From IMG/VR virus record IMGVR_UViG_3300042564_005535, positions 1 to 28,827 of that record: a stretch of 28,827 bases of DNA; one strand, given 5' to 3'. Position 1 is the stretch's first letter. Each line of letters opens with the position of its first letter. The notes beneath the pieces are model-generated. The model saw nothing but the letters and a program-made list of their open reading frames with translations. It had not been told where the DNA came from and made no database searches. The position numbers were made by a program, and so were the translations under genes. The stretch comes from a virus. Of the stretch, positions 22,538-28,827 are shown piece by piece.

Positions 22538-23054
22538 ATTTGTTTAAGTGTTGTTCTGTTATTATTATGAATTCATATCCTTTTTTATTACACCAATTAA
22601 TCATAGTTTCCCATTTGTTTTTGTTTTTATAAGCCATTTTTAGGTCATACTCGAAACTTTTTAGTTTTTTAGCACCCTTTTCAGGAACACTTAACTTACC
22701 TTCATTAAGAGCGATAACCATATTATATTCTTTCATTGGTTTAACTTCAACAACTATTTGTTTTAGAGTACCATCACTTAATCTCATCTCATAATAAAAA
22801 TCAGGATAATAACAATGTTCTTTGATTTTAGAATCACCATTATTGAAATGTGTCATTTGATAAGGTATTTTTAAACACTCAGCTCCCCACTTTGTTATAG
22901 CTGGATTATAATCTAACCAGTGCATTATTTTCTTTTCCCACGAACTTCTAAAATAAACTCCACCTTGTGTATTTAATTTTATAACCTTATCTTTGTTATT
23001 AGGAACATAATTTCCCTGGTTATAGTTTTTATTGTTAGGTTTAGAATTTAACAT
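22527..23054 (-). CDS. Head completion protein / nuclease (gp4-like)
   Basis: A 175-residue protein that resembles T4 gp4 (gp50/gp65), needed to finish DNA-filled heads before tail joining. The aligned core is YFRSSWEKKIMHWLDYNPAI (about residues 34-53; T4 YRSNWEKFFFEWLDKNPEI), then WGAECLKIPY, YYPDFYYEM and IVVEVKP. Pro84-Asp85 ... Glu103-x-Lys105 is a PD-(D/E)XK nuclease signature, with Glu40 upstream as the possible extra ligand. The first 30 residues are an Asn/Lys-rich extension. The start is divergent from the next gene across 38 bases holding one shared TATATATA element. Assignment is strong from motif order. Confidence 0.88.
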   Translation of the reverse strand: MLNSKPNNKNYNQGNYVPNNKDKVIKLNTQGGVYFRSSWEKKIMHWLDYNPAITKWGAECLKIPYQMTHFNNGDSKIKEHCYYPDFYYEMRLSDGTLKQIVVEVKPMKEYNMVIALNEGKLSVPEKGAKKLKSFEYDLKMAYKNKNKWETMINWCNKKGYEFIIITEQHLNKFNV

Positions 23055-23066
23055 AACTTTTTTATT

Positions 23067-23077
23067 TTTATATATAA
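23067..23077. promoter_or_regulatory. Shared late-type element between divergent genes
   Basis: TTTATATATAA lies 15 bases before the ATG at 23093 and 12 bases before the opposite ATG at 23054. It is the only candidate promoter in the 38-base gap and is near-symmetric, as at the terminase pair. Confidence 0.4.
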
Positions 23078-23092
23078 ATAAAAGTTGAATCT

Positions 23093-23785
23093 ATGGGAGA
23101 ATTAGTTGAGAGAGTTAAATTAAATCTGTTAGTATATGGTGATGGACTTGTCGAAAACTTCCGAAATAACTCATTATACTTTTATGATAAATATCAAAAA
23201 TCTGATAATGAGGTAAAAAATGTAAAGGTGTCGGATGTTTATCCTGGTGGTTTTTATTTCTTTCATTATAAAGACGACTCAAATTGGATGAAATGGTCTC
23301 CAGTATTTATCGCTGGTTATAAAAAGTTTTCTAACCAAATAGTTTTTTTCGCGGTTAACTTCAACTTTATACCACTAGAAGTAAGAGCAATGATATTTGA
23401 CAAGTTTATAACTGAAGAAGATTTTACAAAAGATAAGTTTTTAAAAGTATCATATGAAGGAATGTATGAAGAATTAAAAAGATTAGGATTTGAATATGCA
23501 CTAATGGAATTTAACTCAATTCAAATAGTAGCGGTTCATAAAATTAAATTAGATATGATTCCTAGATTTATATATTCACAACACCCAAAGAATGTATATG
23601 ACCCTAAAAAGTTAATACAAATATGGGAAGCTAAAATAGAAACTAAAGATCAAAGACATAAAGAAATAATGATGTCTTCAATAGATGAATTTTATGATAT
23701 AAATAAAGAAATATCAGAAAAGTATAGTGTTCTTAACGACCACGTTAAAAGAATACAGAAAAGTTATAAAAAATATGGTAAATAA
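23093..23785 (+). CDS. Hypothetical protein (230 aa), possible virion or DNA-end protein
   Basis: Unknown function. The N-terminal part contains VYPGGFYFFHYKDD, then WMKWSPVFIAGYKKF and VNFNFIPLEVRAMIFD (about residues 49-105). This aromatic, strand-rich module has the flavour of phage head or tail completion proteins, but I cannot name the family with confidence. The C-terminal 60 residues are helical and basic (YSVLNDHVKRIQKSYKKYGK). It is divergent from the gp4-like gene, and in T4 the DNA-end protector gene 2 neighbours gene 4, so a gp2-like role is an option that context alone suggests. No signal peptide or membrane segment. Confidence 0.6.
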   Translation: MGELVERVKLNLLVYGDGLVENFRNNSLYFYDKYQKSDNEVKNVKVSDVYPGGFYFFHYKDDSNWMKWSPVFIAGYKKFSNQIVFFAVNFNFIPLEVRAMIFDKFITEEDFTKDKFLKVSYEGMYEELKRLGFEYALMEFNSIQIVAVHKIKLDMIPRFIYSQHPKNVYDPKKLIQIWEAKIETKDQRHKEIMMSSIDEFYDINKEISEKYSVLNDHVKRIQKSYKKYGK

Positions 23786-23790
23786 TAAAT

Positions 23791-23798
23791 AATATATA
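23791..23798 (+). promoter_or_regulatory. Late-type core element, short spacing
   Basis: AATATATA ends 4 bases before the ATG at 23803, overlapping the end of the previous gene's trailing sequence. Confidence 0.3.
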
Positions 23799-23802
23799 CA
23801 CT

Positions 23803-24198
23803 ATGAAAAATATGAAAAAATTTAACGAGTCTTGGTTTTCTAAAAAAAGTAACCCTGAAGAAATAACAGATATAACTCCAAGAGGAGTTTCAAGAACTTC
23901 TATGCCAGCAGAAAGAAATACATCATCTGGATTATCAGAGGAAGAATTAGAAGAGTTAAAAAGAAATAGTTCATCATCTAAGGTTGAAACTAAAGTTGAT
24001 ACTTATTTTATGCAAGAAATATCAGATAGACTTTTTGGCCCAGATTCTGAAGGTTATATACAAGCTATAAAAGAATTGAATCTAAAGTTCAGACCAAGAG
24101 AAGGAAGAACAGCTAATCAATTCTATGATCCATCTATATCAGATGAAAGAAGACATAAAGAAGATGAAATAAATAGAAATATATTAAAAGACGAGTAA
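23803..24198 (+). CDS. Small tagged protein upstream of the portal gene
   Basis: A 131-residue protein with no recognised family. MKNMKKFNES carries the shared tag (hydrophobic residue 4, Phe7, Glu-Ser). An in-frame ATG at 23812 would give MKKFNES, but the longer start keeps Phe at position 7 as in the other copies. The rest is hydrophilic and charged: a Ser/Thr/Arg-rich stretch, helical SEEELEELKRN, then IKELNLKFRPREGRTANQFY and an Arg/Glu-rich end. It is probably partly disordered. The stop codon lies in the loop of the following terminator. Its place beside the portal gene fits an internal head protein. Confidence 0.7.
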   Translation: MKNMKKFNESWFSKKSNPEEITDITPRGVSRTSMPAERNTSSGLSEEELEELKRNSSSSKVETKVDTYFMQEISDRLFGPDSEGYIQAIKELNLKFRPREGRTANQFYDPSISDERRHKEDEINRNILKDE

Positions 24199-24210
24199 TC
24201 GTCTTTTTTA
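24186..24210 (+). terminator. Terminator whose loop contains the stop codon
   Basis: AAAAGACGA-GTAA-TCGTCTTTT, a 9-bp perfect stem on a GNRA tetraloop with a T-tract. The TAA stop (24196-24198) is in the loop, so the 5' arm encodes the protein's last residues. Confidence 0.8.
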
Positions 24211-24239
24211 TTTTACCCAAAAAAAGGAATATGTAAAAA

Positions 24240-24257
24240 TTAATATATATTCTAAAA
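24240..24257 (+). promoter_or_regulatory. Putative late promoter of the portal gene
   Basis: TTAATATATATTCTAAAA, a full match to the long consensus. The TATA core ends 22 bases before the ATG at 24273. Confidence 0.65.
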
Positions 24258-24272
24258 TTTTATAATTCCTAA

Positions 24273-25976
24273 ATGGCGTATAATGATGCAGGAAATTCAG
24301 CAAATTTCACTAATATAAATTCAGCTATAGAGAATAAAGGCTTATTCAGTCGAATTCTACGAAACTTATCTAACTATGGAATGAACTATGATGATATGAT
24401 CATCAGAAATCAAGTTGGTATAGGTATTAACGAAGATCCATACGCTGCTAGAGGAAACTCAATGTATGACTTTTTCTCTCAAAGAGCTGTTGCTTCTGTA
24501 TTAAATAGAAAGTCAATTCCTTACTTAGATAAAGCTTATGCTGATAAAAGAAGAATCCTAAGAGAGTATTCTATTAAAGATGAGATTAGAGACTTCGTAT
24601 CAACAATAACAGATGAGACAATCGTTTATAACGATGAGAAAGACTTCTGTTCACCAAGAGCTTTATCAAATGACTACTCACAAGAGATTAAAGATAAATA
24701 TCAAGAATATTTCGAGAAAATATATAATAAATTTGGATTCTCTGATAACATCACTGCATGGTCAATGATGAGAGACTTTATGATTGATGGATATTTAGCA
24801 ATTGAGATTATATATGATGATAAAAAGAAAAATATCATCGGATTCAATAGACTAAGACCTGAGACTTTAGTTCCTGCTTACGAACCAAATATTGGTCACT
24901 TATGGATTCAGTTTCCAGAAGATCCACAATTAAGAAGAATATTCTTAGACTCTCAAATAATTTACATTTCATATTCAACACAAAATGATTATTCAGAAAC
25001 ATCTTATGTTGAAGGTTTAATTAAACCATATAATCAGTTAAAAATTCTTGAACAAACAAGAATTATGTTTAACATTATTAACGCAACTGTTTACCAAAAG
25101 TTTACTATTCCGATTAAAGGTTTATCAAGACAAAGAGCTGAAGAACAAATTGGTCAATTAATACATGATTATTCAGAAGAAGTAGAATGGGATGAATCTT
25201 TAGGTACTTTACAAATTAACGGAGCTAAACACTTACCTTATAACAAACAAATTTGGTTTCCTGAGGGAGATGCTGGTACACCAAATATGGAATTAGTATC
25301 ACCACAAGGACATGACTTAAATGATGAAACTATGTTATCTTGGTTTTACAAAGCACTTAAAAGAGCTTCAAAAATTCCAATGTCAAGATTTGAAGGTGAA
25401 AATGGTGGTGGTAATTTAATTACAGATGCTGCTGAGATGACAAGAGATGAGATTAAGTTTCACAACTTCATTAGTCGTTTAAGAGCTAACTTCAAAGAAA
25501 TAATTGTTAAACCTATAAGATTACAGATGTTAATTGAGTTTCCTGAGTTAAAGGATGACGAAGTAATGTTAAATCAAATGGATATTCAATTCTATACTAA
25601 CCAAGTATTTGAAGAATGGAAAAAGATAAACAATCTAGCTAAAAAATCCGAAATCGTTGGAACTTTACTTGGAGTAATGAATGGTGAGAAACCTTACTTC
25701 CACATAGAATGGATTATGGATAATGTATTTAAGTTAACACCAGAAGAAAAAGCAGAAAATCAAAAGTATTGGGCGAAAGATCCATCTACACTTGGAGCAG
25801 CACCAGAAGGAGGAGCACCTGCTGAAGGTGGAGCACCGGTTGAAGGTGGTGGAGAAGCACCTGCTGAAGGTGGAGAAGCACCAGCACAAGGAGGAGCACA
25901 AGCAGCACCAGAAGAACCACCTGCTGAAGGTGGTGGAGAAGCTCCAGCTGAAGGTGGTGGAGAATTTGAATTTTGA
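24273..25976 (+). CDS. Portal vertex protein (gp20-like)
   Basis: Dodecameric ring at the head vertex through which DNA is packaged and ejected. It is 567 residues (T4 gp20 is 524). The T4-type portal pattern is visible: an N-terminal region with SVLNRKSIPYLDKAYADKRR, clip/stem segments with MRDFMIDGYLAIEIIYDD, GFNRLRPETLVPAYEP, YVEGLIKPYNQLKILEQTR, the helix after KALKRASKIPMSRFEGENGGG, and FHNFISRLRANFKEIIVKPI. The last 60 residues are an Ala/Glu/Gly/Pro repeat (units such as APAEGG) ending in GEFEF, an extension not expected in T4. It has a strong late promoter and a bidirectional terminator. Confidence 0.93.
   Translation: MAYNDAGNSANFTNINSAIENKGLFSRILRNLSNYGMNYDDMIIRNQVGIGINEDPYAARGNSMYDFFSQRAVASVLNRKSIPYLDKAYADKRRILREYSIKDEIRDFVSTITDETIVYNDEKDFCSPRALSNDYSQEIKDKYQEYFEKIYNKFGFSDNITAWSMMRDFMIDGYLAIEIIYDDKKKNIIGFNRLRPETLVPAYEPNIGHLWIQFPEDPQLRRIFLDSQIIYISYSTQNDYSETSYVEGLIKPYNQLKILEQTRIMFNIINATVYQKFTIPIKGLSRQRAEEQIGQLIHDYSEEVEWDESLGTLQINGAKHLPYNKQIWFPEGDAGTPNMELVSPQGHDLNDETMLSWFYKALKRASKIPMSRFEGENGGGNLITDAAEMTRDEIKFHNFISRLRANFKEIIVKPIRLQMLIEFPELKDDEVMLNQMDIQFYTNQVFEEWKKINNLAKKSEIVGTLLGVMNGEKPYFHIEWIMDNVFKLTPEEKAENQKYWAKDPSTLGAAPEGGAPAEGGAPVEGGGEAPAEGGEAPAQGGAQAAPEEPPAEGGGEAPAEGGGEFEF
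25795..25973 (+). repeat. Low-complexity AEGG-type repeat in the portal C-terminus
   Basis: Degenerate units of GAAGGTGGAGAAGCACC type (GCTGAAGGTGG and variants) encode APAEGG/GEAPAEGG repeats. All unit lengths keep the portal frame. The plus frame at 25792-25989 is a shadow of this repeat. Confidence 0.8.
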
Positions 25977-25993
25977 TAAATTATTATAAAAAT

Positions 25994-26024
25994 AAAAACC
26001 TCAGAAAAATCTGAGGTTTTTTTA
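25994..26024. terminator. Bidirectional terminator after portal
   Basis: AAAAACCTCAGA-AAAA-TCTGAGGTTTTT: 12-bp perfect stem with A- and T-tracts on both sides. It serves the portal transcript and the convergent minus-strand operon, whose last stop codon (26022) lies in the tract. Confidence 0.88.
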
Positions 26025-26231
26025 TTTGAGTATTTTATTTAACTTATACTCTCTTTTATCTTCCAATTCTAATGGTTCGGCTATTAACTCACCATCCGAT
26101 ATTTTAATTTGCCATTTATTACCAGTCTTTTCATCCAATAAGACTAACTTACTAATAACTGTACAACCATCGACATCAACATTAATTGCAGTTGATTTTG
26201 ATGAACTATTTATATTAAATACACTTGACAT
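26022..26231 (-). CDS. Small hypothetical protein (69 aa)
   Basis: No family recognised. The sequence looks like a small all-beta protein: TAINVDVDGCTVISKLVLLD, then GNKWQIKISDGELIAEPLEL, with a basic end. The ATG overlaps the stop of the DUF1653 gene by one base (TAATG), so it is the last cistron of the homing-endonuclease/methyltransferase operon. It ends in the bidirectional terminator. The opposite-strand frame at 26026-26244 is weaker, because it lacks a start context and crosses the terminator. Role unknown. Confidence 0.6.
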   Translation of the reverse strand: MSSVFNINSSSKSTAINVDVDGCTVISKLVLLDEKTGNKWQIKISDGELIAEPLELEDKREYKLNKILK

Positions 26232-26431
26232 TATATTAATTTAAATCTTTTTTGACCATCTTCTGATGTTGAGTTCCAGATATCTAAAGGTCTAACATAA
26301 ATAGAACCAAAGTTAATAGATTTATAAACTACTAACTTTTCACCTGTTTCTGTATGAGTAGCTAAAGTGATTACTTCATAAGTACCACCTTTATAATGTT
26401 TATATCTCTGTCTCGGTAGCGGATAATCCAT
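26231..26431 (-). CDS. DUF1653 protein
   Basis: A 66-residue protein that is essentially one DUF1653 domain: RYKHYKGGTYEVITLATHTE at about residues 9-28, TGEKLVVYKSI, and YVRPLDIWNS near the end, the positions of the family's (Y/F)-x-H-(Y/F)-KG-x-Y-x-V, E-x-(L/M)-V-x-Y and RP-x-x-(F/M) hallmarks. The family is widespread in bacteria and phages, and no biochemical role is established. It overlaps the end of the methyltransferase gene by 32 bases and touches the next start codon, so it is co-transcribed and probably coupled to both. Confidence 0.85.
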   Translation of the reverse strand: MDYPLPRQRYKHYKGGTYEVITLATHTETGEKLVVYKSINFGSIYVRPLDIWNSTSEDGQKRFKLI

Positions 26432-27383
26432 CTTGTATGTTTAATTTTTTTCCAGTAACTGGGTCATAATTTAATATTAACAACTCAACTCCTTTAGTTT
26501 GTTCTTTCTTTACGTCAGAGTTATTACCACCTTGAGCAGAACTTCTAAATACTTCTTTCTCAGTCCAAATATATTGGTCTCTTGGTAACAATTCCTCTAA
26601 TAAAGGAAAATAATAATAAGATAATGACCAACGAGATTTAGATTTCTTAATCAACTCTAATAATCTTCTATGAGAAGCTGGTCCAAATACACCATCAGTG
26701 TCAGAACCATACCAGAATAATCTCTTAGCGTCATCTTCACCTTTAGCCTCATTAAAACGAGCATATGGTGGGTCTAAATAGATGTAAGTATCATCTGCGT
26801 CATATTTAGTAATAAGTTCTTCAAAATCAATATTAGTAAACTCTTTAATTGATTTTAACTTATTTGTATATTTGTTCTTTTTCAACTTATCAATAAGAAC
26901 TTCTAATTTCAAACGGTCTTTATCTTTCTTATAACCATTAAAACCAGCACCACGAGGGTAAACTGAATTGTGAGCTGATGTAATCAAGAAAGCATAAATT
27001 GCAGCTTTTCCAAAGTTACCAATCTCAAAGTCCATATTATCAAGAAATTCATTCTTTTGATATTTCTTATAAATTCCTTTATAGAAGTCCCATTTTTTCA
27101 GTGGATCTGTCTCATCAGTTTTTAATAAAGTTTCTTTTAATCTTTCTAAGTATTTAACAAAGGTTTCAGGTTCTGAACAACACTTATATAAGTTCACCTG
27201 GTGACGATTTTTATCATTGTAAACAACTGTATCGAATTTAAGAGAATCGTCGTCCATATACGTTCCCATAGAGCCTGAGAAAGGTTCTAAATATGTTTTG
27301 ATTCCAGTCTTAGGAATCTTTGAGTTTATAAACTCTTGGAATACTGATGAACTCTTGCCACCAAAATATGAAATACATGCCAT
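26400..27383 (-). CDS. Dam-like DNA N6-adenine methyltransferase
   Basis: A 327-residue methyltransferase of the D12/Dam class. The S-adenosylmethionine-binding region is at the N-terminus (ISYFGGKSSSVFQEFINSKI, then TYLEPFSGSMGTY), and the catalytic DPPY motif is at residues 204-207 (YIYLDPPYARF), giving the N-terminal FGG ... DPPY order typical of this class. A target-recognition region probably lies between them. It may protect phage DNA from host restriction or mark it for packaging. The ATG overlaps the homing-endonuclease stop by one base (TAATG) and the DUF1653 gene overlaps its 3' end. No partner endonuclease is adjacent except the LAGLIDADG enzyme. Target sequence unknown. Confidence 0.9.
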   Translation of the reverse strand: MACISYFGGKSSSVFQEFINSKIPKTGIKTYLEPFSGSMGTYMDDDSLKFDTVVYNDKNRHQVNLYKCCSEPETFVKYLERLKETLLKTDETDPLKKWDFYKGIYKKYQKNEFLDNMDFEIGNFGKAAIYAFLITSAHNSVYPRGAGFNGYKKDKDRLKLEVLIDKLKKNKYTNKLKSIKEFTNIDFEELITKYDADDTYIYLDPPYARFNEAKGEDDAKRLFWYGSDTDGVFGPASHRRLLELIKKSKSRWSLSYYYFPLLEELLPRDQYIWTEKEVFRSSAQGGNNSDVKKEQTKGVELLILNYDPVTGKKLNIQDGLSATETEI

Positions 27384-28204
27384 TATTTTCTATATTTAAT
27401 CTTTTCTTTAGTTATACTAATTACTTTTTCGAAAGTTTCTTTTTTTCTTTTAAGGCATATGGTTGAATCTTTGTATAGAAAATTATAAATATTCTCAACA
27501 TCTAATAACCCACCCCAATCAACTACATGATATGTTCCTTTAGGACATCTTATTTTATTCCTACCTGATAGATTAGCAAATAATACTAATTTATCATAAT
27601 AATCTTTTATAAAATCATAACTACCCGAACATATGTTAACCTGTCCTCTTTGTTGATTGTCTCTTTTATCCGTTCTCAATGTAATACAACCATCACCATC
27701 AAAAACACCTCTCATAAAATGATTTTGTAAATTATCAGGAATGTTTGGATATTTAACAACCATTGTTTTATTTGAATGGATTCCTAGCTTTTCAAGATCA
27801 CTCTTAGTCTTATTAGACGATATACTAAAGATTGAAATGTTTCTATTCTTAGATGTAAATACAACTCCATCTGAATTAATATACTTTTTAAATTCATATA
27901 ATATATATGTTTCCTTCTGTACTATCTTAATAGTATTTGTCTTATCAGAGATACAACCATCAGCAACAATAAATCCTAAAAAATAAGCTTTATCCTCAGT
28001 ATCTATAGATTCAAAGTAATCTTCATCAAAATTATATTTAACAACTTTAGATTTTTGTTCAATATTATTTAACTTTAATAAGTTATAATATTGTCTTAGA
28101 GAAATATCAAATTTTTTTGATATTTCTTTTTCTGTTGTTCCTATTTTTCTTTGATTTATAATTTCTGATTTTTCAATATCAGAAAGGTCTTTTAATTTTC
28201 TCAT
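27383..28204 (-). CDS. LAGLIDADG homing endonuclease (free-standing)
   Basis: A 273-residue mobile endonuclease. The N-terminal helix-turn-helix-like part (IGTTEKEISKKFDISLRQYYNLLKL, about residues 21-45) is followed by two LAGLIDADG helices: AYFLGFIVADG (73-83) and FMRGVFDGDG (163-172), each ending in the catalytic acidic residue. Two copies in one chain imply a monomeric enzyme cutting an asymmetric site. It is a stand-alone gene, not visibly inside an intron or intein. Its TAA overlaps the methyltransferase ATG (TAATG), so the element is fitted tightly into the operon. A TATATATA element lies 4 bases before the ATG. Such enzymes spread by cutting related phages that lack them. Confidence 0.88.
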   Translation of the reverse strand: MRKLKDLSDIEKSEIINQRKIGTTEKEISKKFDISLRQYYNLLKLNNIEQKSKVVKYNFDEDYFESIDTEDKAYFLGFIVADGCISDKTNTIKIVQKETYILYEFKKYINSDGVVFTSKNRNISIFSISSNKTKSDLEKLGIHSNKTMVVKYPNIPDNLQNHFMRGVFDGDGCITLRTDKRDNQQRGQVNICSGSYDFIKDYYDKLVLFANLSGRNKIRCPKGTYHVVDWGGLLDVENIYNFLYKDSTICLKRKKETFEKVISITKEKIKYRK

Positions 28205-28208
28205 ATAC

Positions 28209-28216
28209 TATATATA
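28209..28216 (-). promoter_or_regulatory. Late-type core element, short spacing
   Basis: TATATATA (symmetric) 4 bases before the minus-strand ATG at 28204, with a second TATATA six bases further out. Confidence 0.3.
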
Positions 28217-28266
28217 AAAATATATAGTTTCCCTCCGAAGTAATTTAATAAACTATCAAAAATAAA

Positions 28267-28773
28267 TTAATTGTTTTTATTTTTAATTATATCTTCTAAT
28301 GATGGTCTTGTCTTTTGTTTTAAATTTAATCGAATATCCATAAGAATTTTTCCTAAATTATTTTCACCATCTTTACATTTATTACAAGTACAGACACCCC
28401 AGAAATTGTCGTGCCACCAGTTCCCTTCAGTTAACTCCATATCACCAGTACTTAGTAACATTTCGGATAACTTTGGATCTTTGAATTTTTCAGTAACACC
28501 CCATTTCATAAATTCTAATTTCTTAGAGTCCCAATCTTTTCTAATTTTAAGTTTACTGCCTATTTTCTTAACGTCTCCAGGACTTTTGATTATAGCAATC
28601 AGTTCTCTGAAGTCAGCAGCGGTATAATAACTACCATTTAGAAATTGCATTTCAGTAACTTTCATTGCAACGTAGTAGTGTTCAACAGACGGATATGTTA
28701 TGCCCTTGTGTTCTATCCTACAAGGATAGAAATTAGATAAAAATCCATATTTACCGTCAAACTTATTAACCAT
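28267..28773 (-). CDS. NADAR-family protein (YbiA-like; ADP-ribose N-glycosidase fold)
   Basis: A 168-residue protein with the full NADAR pattern: FDGKYGFLSNFYPCRIEHKG (about residues 5-24), YPSVEHYYVAMK (27-38), a central AIIKSPGDVKKIGSKLKIRKDW, KLEFMKWGVTEKFK, LLSTGDMELTEGNWWHDNFW (cut here) and LGKILMDIR. The invariant Glu of SVEH and the GN-x-WHD-x-FWG motif are present, so it should be active. Family members hydrolyse N-glycosidic bonds in ADP-ribose-linked compounds, and some reverse guanine ADP-ribosylation. In a phage, undoing host ADP-ribosylation defence such as DarT is plausible. It ends 62 bases before the homing-endonuclease start and has no terminator of its own. Confidence 0.9.
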   Translation of the reverse strand: MVNKFDGKYGFLSNFYPCRIEHKGITYPSVEHYYVAMKVTEMQFLNGSYYTAADFRELIAIIKSPGDVKKIGSKLKIRKDWDSKKLEFMKWGVTEKFKDPKLSEMLLSTGDMELTEGNWWHDNFWGVCTCNKCKDGENNLGKILMDIRLNLKQKTRPSLEDIIKNKNN

Positions 28774-28827
28774 ATGATTTATATGATTAAAAAGTCTTTA
28801 GTTTAATTTTTAATAAAATGTGATTAT

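Noticed and set aside
25792-25989. Lys/His/Glu-rich plus frame at the portal 3' end
   Set aside because: Alternate-frame reading of the AEGG repeat; no independent start signal.
26026-26244. Plus-strand frame opposite the 69-residue gene
   Set aside because: It begins in the portal terminator T-tract, has no family signal and opposes a gene fitted into an operon by TAATG.
27741-28627. Two plus-strand hydrophobic frames opposite the homing endonuclease and NADAR genes
   Set aside because: Phe/Ile/Ser-rich composition is what antisense to AT-rich coding DNA gives; the minus-strand genes have clear family motifs.
1-28827. tRNA genes, CRISPR arrays, insertion sequences, attachment sites
   Set aside because: None was visible by eye on either strand; a dedicated tRNA or covariance search was not possible here.

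Overview
The window is part of a T4-like contractile-tailed (myovirus) phage genome, probably a large one, whose host is most likely a member of the Bacteroidota. Virion and packaging genes of the T4 set are recognisable from their translations: tail sheath (gp18), small and large terminase (gp16, gp17), baseplate wedge gp25, sheath stabiliser (gp15), portal (gp20) and head-completion nuclease (gp4). Replication and transcription genes are the clamp-loader ATPase (gp44) and a late sigma factor (gp55). The host is inferred from four things: AT-rich DNA, start codons without a Shine-Dalgarno sequence, a TTG-N19-TAnnTTTG promoter of the Flavobacterium/Bacteroides type before one early-type gene, and a ClpS of the Bacteroidota kind. 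No tRNA, CRISPR array, insertion sequence, major capsid gene or endolysin was seen. No gene-free stretch exceeds 300 bases.

Layout. Positions 1-7158 (minus strand) hold an oversized tail sheath cut by the window edge, a coiled-coil protein and a 1005-residue putative virion protein. Positions 7318-9762 (plus) hold small accessory genes: a UVR-motif protein, a Trp/Gly-repeat protein, a zinc-ribbon protein and a degenerate HAD-like protein. The terminase pair follows, transcribed divergently from 46 bp. A ClpS/HAD operon (minus) converges on the large terminase. Positions 13471-16100 (plus) hold a spanin-like pair and three genes whose products start with a similar short tag: a Q/A-repeat acidic protein, a DUF551 protein and an isochorismatase-like enzyme. 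gp25 and gp44 (minus) face gp15, a 427-residue unknown protein and gp55 (plus). A type II glutamine synthetase (minus) is followed by two small genes, gp4, an unknown gene, another tagged protein and the portal. The right end (minus) holds a NADAR protein, a LAGLIDADG homing endonuclease, a Dam-like methyltransferase, a DUF1653 protein and a small unknown gene.

How it may work together. Nearly every late gene or operon has a TTAATATATAT-type element before it. The best copies share the longer form TTWATATATATNCTAAAA about 20-27 bases before the start codon. With the gp55-like sigma factor also encoded here, this is probably the phage late promoter. Host-type promoters mark the UVR gene and possibly the ClpS/HAD operon. 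Accessory genes suggest control of host nitrogen metabolism (glutamine synthetase), host proteolysis (ClpS) and ADP-ribose/NAD-linked defence (NADAR). The main candidate for an undescribed system is a set of unrelated proteins that share an N-terminal motif like the T4 capsid-targeting sequence. They could be prohead cargo, and one of them is an enzyme.
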